Assembly: GCA_024518585.1 (NCBI GenBank)
Contig: JANIHI010000003.1
Location: forward strand, 89,145 to 153,144
Length of the DNA stretch: 64,000 nt
Source: Methanolinea sp.
Lineage (GTDB): Archaea > Halobacteriota > Methanomicrobia > Methanomicrobiales > Methanospirillaceae
Reading direction: 5' to 3'
Under the pieces are notes generated by a model. It was not told where the DNA came from, ran no database searches, and saw only the letters and a list, made by a program, of their open reading frames with translations. The first letter of the stretch is position 1, and each line of letters begins with the position of its first letter. Shown piece by piece: positions 8,502-17,337 of this stretch. The position numbers and the translations under genes are program-made.

Positions 8502-10067
8502 TCAGGATGGGTTTCCTCTCCCCTGGCCCCGGGACGAGAGGTGCTGGAGGAGGAGTACCGTGACGGCCGAGAGGGGCAACCCGATGACCAGGGGGTCGAT
8601 TGCGCTCCAGGGATAGGGGAGGACGGCCTGCGTTCCCAGGAGTGCCTTTGAGACGCCAAAAACCGCCGCGTAGCGTGAATTGACGAAGAGGGCCCAGAGG
8701 GTCCAGACGAGTGCACCGACAACGAGGCTTGTTTTCGCCGCAAAGGCACTCGGCTGCCTGCAGTAAACCGCCACGGCAAAAACGGGGAGGAACGCACAGG
8801 CGCACAGGCCCATGAACATGGCGGTCGCGATGGCGATGATACTCCCCGGCATGAGGAACGCAACGACGACGCTCGCACCGATCATCACGAGGACGCCGGC
8901 CTGGTTTGCCTTGAGCGAGAGGGCACATTCCCTCCCGCGTCCCCATACATCGCAGATGAGAGCCGTGCCCATGGCGTGAAAGAGCGAGGAGAGTGTGGAC
9001 ATCGCGGCCGCAAGCAGGGTTATCATGAAGAGGACCGTGAACCAGTCAGGTGTTGCGAGATTGATGAAGAGGGGGATGATCGAGTCTACGTTTCCCCCGG
9101 CAGCCGTGATGGCGATCTTTCCCTGCGTCTCGTAGAAATACACGTTCGTGAGTGCACCGACGGTAAATGCGACCCCGGTCATCATGAGGATGAAGGGGCC
9201 CCCGACAAGCACAGCGCGGTTGAGGGAACGGCTGTCCCTCGCTGTCATGAACCGGACGACCAGCTGGGGCTGGGCGAGCACACCTATCCCCACGCCGAGG
9301 ACGAGGGTTGTGACCAGGGTGAACCATATCGGGGATCCCAGGTCCGGCATGACCGTCCAGCCATGCATTCCCTGCTCGGCAAGCTTCGCGGGGACCAGGT
9401 TCGCCATCGCGGTGAGGGCCTCGTGAGCCCTGGTCACACCCCCGAGGATGGTATAGGTGAAGACGAGGAGGAAGGTCATCCCTGCGAGCATGATGCCACC
9501 CTGGACGGCATCGGTATACATGACCGCGATCAGGCCCCCAAAGACAACATACGCGGCGACAATAACCGCAAACCCGATCAGCGCGATACTGTATGATACC
9601 CCCAGGGTCTCCTTGATGAACTGGGCCCCTCCGATGAGAACGGCCGCGGAGTAGAGGGGCATCCCCACGATGATGACAAGGCCGGAAGCGACCTGCATGA
9701 AAGTCGACTGGTAGACTTTTCCCATGAGGTCCGGGAAGGTTATGGCCTTCAGCCGGTGGCCAACCTCCCGGGTCTTTTTCCCGAAGATGACGAATGCGAG
9801 CAGGACGCCCACCCCGATGTTGAAGACGGTCAGCCAAATCAGGCCCATACCGAGGTTCGCCGCCTGGCCACCAAATCCCACGATGGCCGAGGTGCTGATG
9901 AAAGTTGCGCCGTAGGAGAGGGCAATGACGACCGGGTGGGCGTTTCGCCCGGCGACAAGGTAGTCCTCTGCCTCGCGAGTCTTTTTGTACCCGATGTACC
10001 CGAGTGCCAGGATGACCGCGAGGTAGATGACGGTGACGAGGGCGATCCAAAAGAGGCTTGCTGCCAT
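8502..10067 (-). CDS. Sodium:solute symporter (SSS family)
   Basis: A 521-residue permease with about 13 membrane segments. SSS features include the N-terminal pattern YKKTREAEDYLVAGRN, GATFISTSAIVGFGG near residue 55, and AAMSTLSSLFHAMGT near residue 365, which resembles the sodium-site region of the family. It resembles the PutP/PanF group, but the substrate cannot be told. It starts two bases after the stop of a 36-residue membrane peptide, a common archaeal arrangement of large and small symporter subunits. Confidence 0.9.
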   Translation of the reverse strand: MAASLFWIALVTVIYLAVILALGYIGYKKTREAEDYLVAGRNAHPVVIALSYGATFISTSAIVGFGGQAANLGMGLIWLTVFNIGVGVLLAFVIFGKKTREVGHRLKAITFPDLMGKVYQSTFMQVASGLVIIVGMPLYSAAVLIGGAQFIKETLGVSYSIALIGFAVIVAAYVVFGGLIAVMYTDAVQGGIMLAGMTFLLVFTYTILGGVTRAHEALTAMANLVPAKLAEQGMHGWTVMPDLGSPIWFTLVTTLVLGVGIGVLAQPQLVVRFMTARDSRSLNRAVLVGGPFILMMTGVAFTVGALTNVYFYETQGKIAITAAGGNVDSIIPLFINLATPDWFTVLFMITLLAAAMSTLSSLFHAMGTALICDVWGRGRECALSLKANQAGVLVMIGASVVVAFLMPGSIIAIATAMFMGLCACAFLPVFAVAVYCRQPSAFAAKTSLVVGALVWTLWALFVNSRYAAVFGVSKALLGTQAVLPYPWSAIDPLVIGLPLSAVTVLLLQHLSSRGQGRGNPS

Positions 10068-10070
10068 TCC

Positions 10071-10181
10071 TCACTCACCACCCTTGTTCCAGTTGAGGTA
10101 TCCATAGACGACACAGGCAAAAGCAAGGGCTATGCAGAGCATGTACGCGATCCAGATTTGAGGGTCAGGAATTCCGAGCAT
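10071..10181 (-). CDS. Symporter small accessory subunit (36 residues)
   Basis: A tiny gene encoding MLGIPDPQIWIAYMLCIALA followed by FACVVYGYLNWNKGGE. It has one membrane helix (about residues 9-28) and a C-terminal NWNKGGE tail of the kind found in small proteins encoded next to SSS symporters. A strong GGAGGT ribosome binding site lies nine bases before its ATG, and its stop is three bases before the symporter start. It very likely partners or stabilises the symporter; the exact role is unknown. Confidence 0.85.
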   Translation of the reverse strand: MLGIPDPQIWIAYMLCIALAFACVVYGYLNWNKGGE

Positions 10182-10351
10182 GAGAGAAACCTCCGGTAAA
10201 CTCCAGGATTGATGCCAGTACAGGGGAACCAGAAAAATTGCCTGGTCCCCTACCTAAACAGGAAGAAGAATACGCCGGCGCCAGTGCGAGAAGAGACAAT
10301 CACGTGCGTCGTCGTCATCCTGGTTTACCTGATCATAAGTGAAAATGGCAT

Positions 10352-10362
10352 CCTATTTATGG
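10352..10362 (+). promoter_or_regulatory. Probable TATA box for the Lhr-type helicase gene
   Basis: CCTATTTATGG lies 60-70 bp before the helicase ATG, which has its own GGAGGTACCCC ribosome binding site, implying a leader of about 35 nt. The rest of the 240-bp gap shows only a duplicated CCGGCGCCAG word (near 10277 and 10392). Confidence 0.45.
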
Positions 10363-10421
10363 TTTTTTCTTTGTCGCAGCACAAGAGATAACCGGCGCCA
10401 GGGAAAACATGGAGGTACCCC

Positions 10422-12566
10422 ATGGCATCCCCGGTCTTTTATGGCCTGCACGAGTCCCTGCAGGACGTCATCTCCCACCGGCTGGGGTGGTCTGACCTCC
10501 GGGAGATCCAGGTCCGGTCATATGATGCAGTCAGTGCCGGCAGGGATACCCTCATCATCGCTCCCACCGCGGGGGGAAAGACAGAAGCGGCCCTCATCCC
10601 CGTCATTGACGCTATCCTGAAAACCGGGCTGCAGGGTGTTGCATGCCTCTATATATCTCCCTTGAAAGCCCTGATCAACGACCAGGAAGACCGGTTCTCC
10701 GCCTTCTGTGTCCCGACCGGGCTTGACCTCAGGGTCTGGCACGGGGATGTACCCCGGGGCGACCGGGCCTGGACCGACGGGGAGCCACCGCACATCCTGA
10801 TGATAACACCCGAGTCTCTCGAAGTCCTCATGGGGGAGAGGCAGCTTGCACGGGACCTCTCCCGTGTCCGCTTCATCATCGTGGACGAGCTCCATTCCTT
10901 CGTCGAGTCTGAGAGGGGAGTCCACCTGAAAGTCCTCCTCGACAGGCTCGCCGCCACGGCCAGGTCCCCCGTCCAGCGGATTGGACTCTCGGCAACGGTG
11001 GGAAACCCGGAACAGGTCCTCGACTGGCTTTTGAGACCCGGGGGGGAAAAAGAGCTCGTTTCTGTGGCGCAACCCACACGGGAAAAGAGGTTCTCGTTCC
11101 ACGTGGAGGAAGACTGGTCGGGGCGGGTAAAGGCAGTGTCCCGCCTCGTTGCCGCCAGGAAAGCGCTCGTTTTTGTCAACAGCCGGGGCGAGGCAGAGGA
11201 GCTGGGCCGGGCACTCCGTGGCCGCGTCAGGTCGCTCTTCGTCCACCACTCATCCCTCTCGCCGCAGATGAGGCGGGAGGCCGAGGAGTCCCTTGCCGGG
11301 CAGGACAGTGCCTGCATCATCTGCACGAGCACGCTGGAACTCGGGATCGATATCGGCGACCTTGACGTTGTGGTCCAGGTCGGAGCACCGGTCTCGGTCT
11401 CCTCCTTTCTCCAGCGGATGGGCCGGAGCGGCCGGAGGGGCAGCTCGCCGTACATGGCGTTTGTCCTCCCGTCCTCCCTCGACCTCCTCGTGTGTGCTGG
11501 CGTCATCGAGAGCGCACGGAAAAAGGTAGTCGAGCCACTCGTGCCGATGAAAAGGCCCTACAACGTCCTTGTCCAGCAGGTCCTGCTCGGGCTCGTGCGC
11601 CACAGGAGGGTCACGGTAAGAAGGCTCTTACGGGAGATCGGGGCCCTCTCAGTCTTTCGGGAGTTCACCCCCGGCGTCCTGCCCCGCCTCCTCTCCTTCC
11701 TCGAGCAGGAGGAGTATTGCGTCAGGGACGGGGACTTCCTGATGCCGGGCCCGCGATTGGAGGACCAGCTCCTGCGGGGACAGGGAAAGGACCTCTACTC
11801 GGTTATCCAGGGCGGGGGTGAAGTGCGGGCAGTCACGCCCGAGGGAGAATCCGTCGGCCGCCTCGACGCCCGGTTCCTGGCAGGCAGGGGAAGGGAGAGC
11901 TTTTCCCTCGGGGGAAAAGACTGGACACTTGTCAAGAGGGACGACCACCACGACCTCGTGGTCGTGGTACCGGGGGAAGGCGCGACAGGCAGAGCGTTCT
12001 GGACCGGTGGAAAGGCCGGGTTCTCGGCAGAGGTGTGCGCAGCTGTCCAGCGGGTCCTCTCGCGGGGGCGGACGCTGCTTCCCCTCGCCCCCCCCGAGGA
12101 AGAAAGGCTCTCCTCCTGCATCGCAGCATTCCCTCCCCTGCACGCACGCGGTATCCATGTCCTTGAGACCCGGGGGAAGCGTAATGTCGATGTCATCGTT
12201 TTCTCGTTCCTGTCACGGGAGAAAAACGCCCTGCTTGCTCATCTCGTCAGGGCAGAGCTGGGGGAAAAGACCCGCGTCAGGTACGACGATTTCTCCCTCC
12301 TCTTCCCCGGTCTCGGAAAGGAAGGATCGTCAGATTCAGTCATGTCTGCCCTCCGGAAGATCCAGGCCCTCGGGGTGTCCGAGATGATGGGCATGCTCCC
12401 ACCCCCCGTCCCGCAGGCATGGAAGTTCGGGATGGCACTACCACCAGACCTGCTCAAGGAAATGGCAGCCCTCGATTCATGGCATATCGAGGAGTTCATC
12501 CAGGTATTTTCGACCCTGCCGCTCTACCGGGTGCAAGGCCCCCCCGGGCAATTCCCCCTCACGTGA
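10422..12566 (+). CDS. Lhr-type superfamily 2 DNA helicase
   Basis: A 714-residue ATP-dependent helicase. Visible motifs: Walker A IIAPTAGGKTEAALIP (near 47-62), LYISPLKALINDQ, the DELH box IIVDELHSFVESERGVHL, LSATVGNP (motif III), and the motif VI region QRMGRSGRRGSSPY. The post-helicase region (near 370-700) fits an Lhr-core winged helix and beta-barrel tail, although the protein is shorter than full Lhr. Lhr-core proteins act in DNA repair; that role is by family. Its end overlaps the end of the convergent ABC permease gene by 8 bp. Confidence 0.88.
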   Translation: MASPVFYGLHESLQDVISHRLGWSDLREIQVRSYDAVSAGRDTLIIAPTAGGKTEAALIPVIDAILKTGLQGVACLYISPLKALINDQEDRFSAFCVPTGLDLRVWHGDVPRGDRAWTDGEPPHILMITPESLEVLMGERQLARDLSRVRFIIVDELHSFVESERGVHLKVLLDRLAATARSPVQRIGLSATVGNPEQVLDWLLRPGGEKELVSVAQPTREKRFSFHVEEDWSGRVKAVSRLVAARKALVFVNSRGEAEELGRALRGRVRSLFVHHSSLSPQMRREAEESLAGQDSACIICTSTLELGIDIGDLDVVVQVGAPVSVSSFLQRMGRSGRRGSSPYMAFVLPSSLDLLVCAGVIESARKKVVEPLVPMKRPYNVLVQQVLLGLVRHRRVTVRRLLREIGALSVFREFTPGVLPRLLSFLEQEEYCVRDGDFLMPGPRLEDQLLRGQGKDLYSVIQGGGEVRAVTPEGESVGRLDARFLAGRGRESFSLGGKDWTLVKRDDHHDLVVVVPGEGATGRAFWTGGKAGFSAEVCAAVQRVLSRGRTLLPLAPPEEERLSSCIAAFPPLHARGIHVLETRGKRNVDVIVFSFLSREKNALLAHLVRAELGEKTRVRYDDFSLLFPGLGKEGSSDSVMSALRKIQALGVSEMMGMLPPPVPQAWKFGMALPPDLLKEMAALDSWHIEEFIQVFSTLPLYRVQGPPGQFPLT

Positions 12567-13398
12567 CCACGGCCTCGTGAAACCTCCACCATGCCAGCCC
12601 GAATGTTGCGAGGGCAAAGGCAGAAAGGAAACCCAGTGAAACGGCGAGGTCTTCCGGGGACGTCACGTACCGGACGCCGATGACCTGGAAGTCGGGCCCG
12701 ATAGCAAAGTAACGGACGCCGTTGACCAGGTGTGTGAGGGGATTTCCCCATGACAGTTCCTGGAGGACAGGGGGAAAAGCGCTTATCGGGTAGAGAGCGT
12801 TGCTCACGAAGAAGAGCGGGAGGGAAAGGAGGGTGATGATACCCTGGAGGCCTTCGGGGCTCTCGAGTGACACGGCTATTGCGGAGGAGAGGAACACGAA
12901 ACCCAGGGAGAAGACCCCACAGAAGAGGAGGACTCCGAGGAACGCCAGGACAGCCTGGCCGGGGGAGTAACCCGGGAAGAACCCGACACCGATGAGGAGA
13001 CCAAAGGCCGTGATGATGAGGACCTGGATGAAGGACTTCGTCATCCCCGAGAGGGCGATCCCGATGATGATATGCTCACGGGGCAGGGGACTTGCCATCA
13101 CTTCCCGCATCATCCCCCAGTTCTTGTCAAAGAGGATCACGATCCCCCCAAAGAGGCTCGTAAAGAGCGTGGTCAGCGCAATGACACCTGCCGCCATGAA
13201 AGTGAGGTACCCGACCACGGTTACGCCCGGGATAGCCGGCAGTCCGGCAGAGAGGCGGGAGAAGTTTGCTGACATCGCAATCCCGAAGAATGCGAGCCAG
13301 AGCGCCGGCTGGACAAGGGAAGAGAAGAGGAGTGTCTTGAACCGGACAAACCGCAGCATGTCACGCCAGTAGATGGTCAGAAATCCCGTCCCGTTCAT
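12559..13398 (-). CDS. ABC-2 type transporter permease
   Basis: A 279-residue membrane subunit with six hydrophobic segments and the ABC-2 family pattern: an N-terminal WRDMLRFVRFKTLLFSSLVQ, the REVMASPLPREHIIIG coupling segment near residue 105, and SLPLFFVSNALYPISAFPPV near 200. The ATG at 13398 has GGAGGTGAT ribosome binding site; the open frame continues upstream but only through the end of the ATPase gene. With the ATPase gene (4-bp gap) it forms a DrrAB/NodIJ-like exporter. The substrate is unknown. Confidence 0.9.
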   Translation of the reverse strand: MNGTGFLTIYWRDMLRFVRFKTLLFSSLVQPALWLAFFGIAMSANFSRLSAGLPAIPGVTVVGYLTFMAAGVIALTTLFTSLFGGIVILFDKNWGMMREVMASPLPREHIIIGIALSGMTKSFIQVLIITAFGLLIGVGFFPGYSPGQAVLAFLGVLLFCGVFSLGFVFLSSAIAVSLESPEGLQGIITLLSLPLFFVSNALYPISAFPPVLQELSWGNPLTHLVNGVRYFAIGPDFQVIGVRYVTSPEDLAVSLGFLSAFALATFGLAWWRFHEAVVT

Positions 13399-13402
13399 GC
13401 CA

Positions 13403-14329
13403 TCACCTCCCCACCGGGTGAATGGCCGCACGTTTTTCATTCCCGACACCCCCGTCCCGGAGGTCGCGCCCGGTGTAATAGAGAAAGACATCCTCGAGCG
13501 AGGGTTTCTTGAGGTTCACGGTCTGGACACGGATCCCGGCACCCTGGAGGTCAGCCATGAGGGCCGGGAGGAGGTGTGTGCCGTCTTCCCGGACCATGGC
13601 AAGGAGCCCGTGGGCCTTGCCCTGGACACTTTCCACGCCGGGAGCCTTTGAAAGGACCTCTCCTGCACGGGTATCGTCACTTGTCTCGAGGTAGATGAGG
13701 TCCTGTCCCAGGCGGTTCTTGAGCTCCCAGCCCTCACCTGTCACGATGATTCTCCCCCTGTCCATGATACTGATCCTGTTGCTCAGCCTGTCGGCCTCGT
13801 CCATGTAGTGTGTGGTCAGAACGATCGTCGTCCCTTCCCGGTTGACATTCCTGATGTAGTCCCAGATCTTCCGCCGGGTCTGGGGGTCAAGCCCGATTGT
13901 CGGCTCGTCCAGGAAGAGGATACGGGGCCGTGTCATGAGCCCCCGCGCTATCTCGAGGCGCCGTTTCATACCGCCCGAGAGGTGTTTTGTCAGGGTATCG
14001 GCCCATTCGTCCAGTTCGACGAGGGAGAGGAGCTCGCCTGTCCGGGACTGCCTCTCCCTCTTATCCATCCTGTAGAGCCTTCCATGGAAGTCGAGGATCT
14101 CCCTGCAGGTCATGTCCCGGTCCAGTGTCACCTCCTGGAACACGATCCCGATGGACCTGCGGACGCAGGCTGGCTGTGTCGCAAGGTCACAACCGGCAAG
14201 TGTCACGTGCCCTTCCTGGAGGGGGAGGAGCGTGGTCAGGACGTTGATGACGGTACTCTTGCCCGCACCATTGGGTCCAAGGAGCGAGAAGACCTCCCCA
14301 TCAACGACGTGGAACGAGACTCCATCCAC
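13403..14329 (-). CDS. ABC transporter ATP-binding protein (DrrA/NodI-like); start uncertain
   Basis: ATPase of the exporter. Walker A is LLGPNGAGKSTVINVL, Q-loop GIVFQEVTLD, signature HLSGGMKRRLEIARGLM, Walker B RILFLDEPTIGLDPQ, switch LTTHYMDEADRL, followed by the C-terminal DrrA-type extension. The first standard start codon is GTG at 14329, but that removes the first beta strand and the A-loop tyrosine, which are encoded in frame just upstream (VIVVSGLRHRYGDYTA, 14330-14380). No ATG, GTG or TTG exists between there and an in-frame TGA at 14402-14404. A GGAG sits at 14387-14391, so initiation at a rare codon such as ATT at 14374 is possible, or the 5' end is damaged. Confidence 0.88.
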   Translation of the reverse strand: MDGVSFHVVDGEVFSLLGPNGAGKSTVINVLTTLLPLQEGHVTLAGCDLATQPACVRRSIGIVFQEVTLDRDMTCREILDFHGRLYRMDKRERQSRTGELLSLVELDEWADTLTKHLSGGMKRRLEIARGLMTRPRILFLDEPTIGLDPQTRRKIWDYIRNVNREGTTIVLTTHYMDEADRLSNRISIMDRGRIIVTGEGWELKNRLGQDLIYLETSDDTRAGEVLSKAPGVESVQGKAHGLLAMVREDGTHLLPALMADLQGAGIRVQTVNLKKPSLEDVFLYYTGRDLRDGGVGNEKRAAIHPVGR

Positions 14330-14427
14330 TGCAGTGTAATCCCCGTACCGGTGGCGGAGGCCGCTGACGACAATGACAGGGTCTATCTCCTTCAGATATC
14401 CTCACACTCCGGTTCCACGTGTTTTCT

Positions 14428-14991
14428 TCATGATATCTTCTTGATCAGACGTGCAACATTCTCTGCAAACACCCTGACTGTGTTCATCCCCTCGACGTCC
14501 TTCCAGACTTCCCCGGGGTCCCGGCCGAAAACAATGTTCCAGTAGGTGGAGCCAGGAACAATCATGTTGTTGATGAGGAAGAACATGAGCATCTCCTGGA
14601 TGGTGGCGGTGTGGCCCCCCCGGCGGGCCACCGCGATCGGCCCCCCGACCTTCCACGAGAGGAACCGGTCGGTGGAACGGGAGACCATCCCGATCCTCTG
14701 GAGGGCTGCCATCACGTCCCCGCGGGCCGTCCCAAAGTAGACAGGGGATGCCACGATGAATCCCTCGGCATCGCGGACGCTCTCGATGATCCTGGAAAGC
14801 CCGTCATCAAGGACACAGGTCCCCTCCTTTGCACACCTGTTGCACGCCGTGCAGGACTCAATTTTCATCCCCGCAAGCGAGATGATCTCTGTCTCCAGTC
14901 CCTGTTCCTGGATGACCCTTGCGCATTCCTCCACGACCTGGATCGTATTTCCCCCTGGTCGCGGGCTCCCCGAAAGCAGTACGACTTTCAC
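14428..14991 (-). CDS. Iron-sulfur flavoprotein (Isf-like NADPH-dependent FMN reductase family)
   Basis: A 187-residue flavodoxin-like protein. The FMN-binding start is VVLLSGSPRPGGNT, and CTACNRCAKEGTC (near residue 47) gives the compact CX2CX2CX5C spacing known for the [4Fe-4S] cluster of Methanosarcina Isf. The segment ASPVYFGTARGDVMAALQR closes the flavin site. These proteins shuttle electrons or reduce oxygen species in methanogens; the physiological partner here is unknown. It starts with GTG. The ABC exporter genes follow on the same strand, and an ATGA at its stop codon opens a nine-codon frame leading into the ATPase gene. Confidence 0.88.
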   Translation of the reverse strand: MKVVLLSGSPRPGGNTIQVVEECARVIQEQGLETEIISLAGMKIESCTACNRCAKEGTCVLDDGLSRIIESVRDAEGFIVASPVYFGTARGDVMAALQRIGMVSRSTDRFLSWKVGGPIAVARRGGHTATIQEMLMFFLINNMIVPGSTYWNIVFGRDPGEVWKDVEGMNTVRVFAENVARLIKKIS

Positions 14992-15138
14992 GCAGATTTC
15001 TCCAGGAAAGATTGCGTTTGTTTCTTATTTAGGTATGGAGGGTCAAAGGCCGGAGGGGAGGGGAGAGGAGGGACCTTTTTTCCCCGCTTCCGCTCTTTTG
15101 GGCGGCACGGGGGTTTTTTTGGCCCCGCCAAAAAAGTA

Positions 15139-15148
15139 GATTTTTATG
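15139..15148 (+). promoter_or_regulatory. Probable TATA box for the HEAT-repeat gene
   Basis: GATTTTTATG is centred about 31 bp before the ATG at 15175, the spacing expected for a leaderless archaeal transcript. No ribosome binding site precedes that ATG. Confidence 0.45.
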
Positions 15149-15174
15149 CCTGTGCCACCCTGCGTACCTGTCAT

Positions 15175-15504
15175 ATGGAAGGAGATGGTCCCCCTTCGGA
15201 AGAGGAAATCCTTGCCCATTACCAGCGGATGATTTCAGACGGCAACCCGGTCAGCCGCTGGAAGGCAGTCGAAGGCCTCGCACGCATGGACAGTCCGGCA
15301 GCCTTTCCCCTCCTGGTCCAGGCCCTCTCTGACGAGGACTGGAGGGTGCGCCAGAAGGCGGCCTGGGCACTGGGCGTCGTTGGTGACGCCCGGGCCATCC
15401 CCATCCTCCAGAGGGCCCTTCAGGGCGAGAAGGAAGACGTCCGCGAGATGATCATGGAAGCCCTCTCATCGATTCGCAGGCGCCCGCCTGCCGAAGGACG
15501 GTAA
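15175..15504 (+). CDS. HEAT-repeat protein
   Basis: A 109-residue soluble protein with two or three PBS-lyase-type HEAT repeats: one around NPVSRWKAVEGLARMDSPAA, one at DEDWRVRQKAAWALGVVGDA and one at EKEDVREMIMEALSSIRRR. Such repeats usually mediate protein-protein contact. A longer open frame begins far upstream but overlaps the promoter of the flavoprotein gene; the ATG at 15175 agrees with the TATA box. No partner is evident from the neighbours. Confidence 0.82.
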   Translation: MEGDGPPSEEEILAHYQRMISDGNPVSRWKAVEGLARMDSPAAFPLLVQALSDEDWRVRQKAAWALGVVGDARAIPILQRALQGEKEDVREMIMEALSSIRRRPPAEGR

Positions 15505-15596
15505 AATTCCCCCCAAAGATTGTATCTTTCCCCCGGTCGCCGCGGGTAATATACCCTTATTACCTTATCCCGCCAATTCTCTGGGAAAACCCGTGG

Positions 15597-15620
15597 CCCG
15601 GGGGCAGCCTGTCCCCCGGC
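15597..15620 (+). promoter_or_regulatory. Hairpin in the lysS leader
   Basis: CCGGGGG and CCCCCGG form a seven-base-pair stem around an eight-base loop, about 80 bp before the lysS ATG and downstream of a TATA-like GGTAATATACCC near 15545. It would lie in the lysS transcript leader. Any regulatory effect is speculative. Confidence 0.35.
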
Positions 15621-15698
15621 GATGGACAATGGACAGGCATCTTTGGGAAATATCCCCCCATCCAGGCCGAATAACACGAAAGTGACAGGGAGAAGACA

Positions 15699-17210
15699 AT
15701 GGAGAACAGGTACCCGGACCTTGCATTTGACCAGTCCCGTTGGGAGAAGCAGCGAGAGCTTTTCGCGCGGGGAATAGTCCCGTATCCCTACCGGTACGGG
15801 GAAAGGGAGACCATCGCAGCCATCCGGTCGGCAAACGCGGATGCTGGCCATGAAAAGGGGACAAAGCGGGTCCGGGCTGCAGGGCGACTCTCTACTGTCA
15901 GGAACCATGGCAAGACGGTTTTTGCCGACCTCCAGGACGAGAGTGGAAAGATCCAGATTTACATCCGCAAAAACGACATCGGGGAAGAAAAGTTCGACCT
16001 TTTCCTGACCTGTATTGAGAGGGGGGATATCGTGGGTGTGGAGGGGTATATCTTTCGCACGAAACTGGGGGAGCTGACCCTCTGGGTGGAGGAGATCACG
16101 CTCCTTGCCAAGGCCCTCTGTCCCCTCCCCGAGAAGTTCCACGGACTGCGCGACGTCGAGAAGAGGTACCGGCAACGGTATGTCGACCTCATCGTCAACC
16201 AGGATGTCAGGGAGACATTCCGGACACGGAGCCGGATCATTGCTTCCCTGCGGGCGTACCTGACGGAAAGGGGTTTCCTCGAGTTTGAGACCCCGATCCT
16301 GCAACCGGTCTACGGGGGAGCCAATGCGCGTCCCTTCACCACATTCCACCACTACCTCCAGCAGACACTCTTCCTGCGCATTGCCCCCGAGCTCTACCTC
16401 AAGAGGCTGATCGTGGGGGGTTTTGAGAAGGTCTTTGAGATTGCGAGGAACTTCCGCAACGAGGACATCGATACCCAACACAACCCCGAGTTCTCCATGG
16501 TAGAGATCTACGAGGCCTACCGTGACTACACGGACATGATGGCACTATGCGAAAATATCATCACAACCCTCGTCGCAGAGGTGCACGGGACGCAGGTCAT
16601 CTCCTTTGGAGATACCACCCTTGACTTCACCCCTCCCTGGAAGAAGATGAGCATGGACGAGGCTGTCAGGGACCTGGCAGGGATCGATGTCTGGGCCTAC
16701 TCCCTGGAAGAGCTCCGGCGGATCGCGCAGGAGAAGGACGTGGAGGGGTGGGAGAACGTGGGCACAACCCGGGAGATGCTCGTCCTCCTCTTTGAGGAAC
16801 TCGTGGAGGAACAGCTCGTCCAGCCAACCTTCATCTATGATTTCCCGGTCGAGAACTCGCCGCTCGCAAAGAAGCACCGCTCACGCGAGGGTTTCACCGA
16901 GCGTTTCGAGCTCTTTATCTGCGGGATGGAGGTTGCAAACGGGTTCTCGGAGTTAAACGACCCTGTTGACCAGCTCGAACGCTTCCAGCGCCAGGAAGAG
17001 AAGAGACGGGCGGGAGACCTGGAAGCGCAGATGCTTGACTATGACTTCATCAATGCCCTTGGCTACGGGATGCCACCGACGGGGGGAGTCGGCATCGGTA
17101 TTGACCGCCTCGTCATGATCCTGACCAACAGGACATCGATCAAGGAGGTCATCCTCTTTCCCCAGTTGAAACCGGAACCCTCCGAGAGGAAAGATTCCCC
17201 CGATACCTGA
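15699..17210 (+). CDS. lysS: Lysyl-tRNA synthetase, class II
   Basis: Charges tRNA-Lys. At 503 residues it has the class II layout: an OB-fold anticodon-binding domain (AAGRLSTVRNHGKTVFADLQ), motif 2 near FEIARNFRNEDIDTQHNPEF, and motif 3 GVGIGIDRLVMILTNRTSIK followed by EVILFPQLKPE. Many methanogens use the unrelated class I enzyme, so the class II form is a useful lineage marker. The ATG is preceded by GACAGGGAGAAGACA as ribosome binding site. Confidence 0.97.
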   Translation: MENRYPDLAFDQSRWEKQRELFARGIVPYPYRYGERETIAAIRSANADAGHEKGTKRVRAAGRLSTVRNHGKTVFADLQDESGKIQIYIRKNDIGEEKFDLFLTCIERGDIVGVEGYIFRTKLGELTLWVEEITLLAKALCPLPEKFHGLRDVEKRYRQRYVDLIVNQDVRETFRTRSRIIASLRAYLTERGFLEFETPILQPVYGGANARPFTTFHHYLQQTLFLRIAPELYLKRLIVGGFEKVFEIARNFRNEDIDTQHNPEFSMVEIYEAYRDYTDMMALCENIITTLVAEVHGTQVISFGDTTLDFTPPWKKMSMDEAVRDLAGIDVWAYSLEELRRIAQEKDVEGWENVGTTREMLVLLFEELVEEQLVQPTFIYDFPVENSPLAKKHRSREGFTERFELFICGMEVANGFSELNDPVDQLERFQRQEEKRRAGDLEAQMLDYDFINALGYGMPPTGGVGIGIDRLVMILTNRTSIKEVILFPQLKPEPSERKDSPDT

Positions 17211-17290
17211 TCAGTCACTCTCCTTCACCCATCCAGAAGAGTCGGCCCGGGTATCGCCGGGAAGGATACCAAGGGTGTTATTCCTTTTAA

Positions 17291-17320
17291 AAGAAGGGGG
17301 AGCACTGCCCTCCCTTTTTT
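17291..17320 (+). terminator. Hairpin plus T-run after lysS
   Basis: A short GC-rich stem (GGGGG pairing CCTCC around an AGCACTG region) is followed directly by six T residues, between the convergent lysS and DUF350 genes. It could end the lysS transcript. Confidence 0.45.
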
Positions 17321-17337
17321 ACAAAAAAATGTATTTT

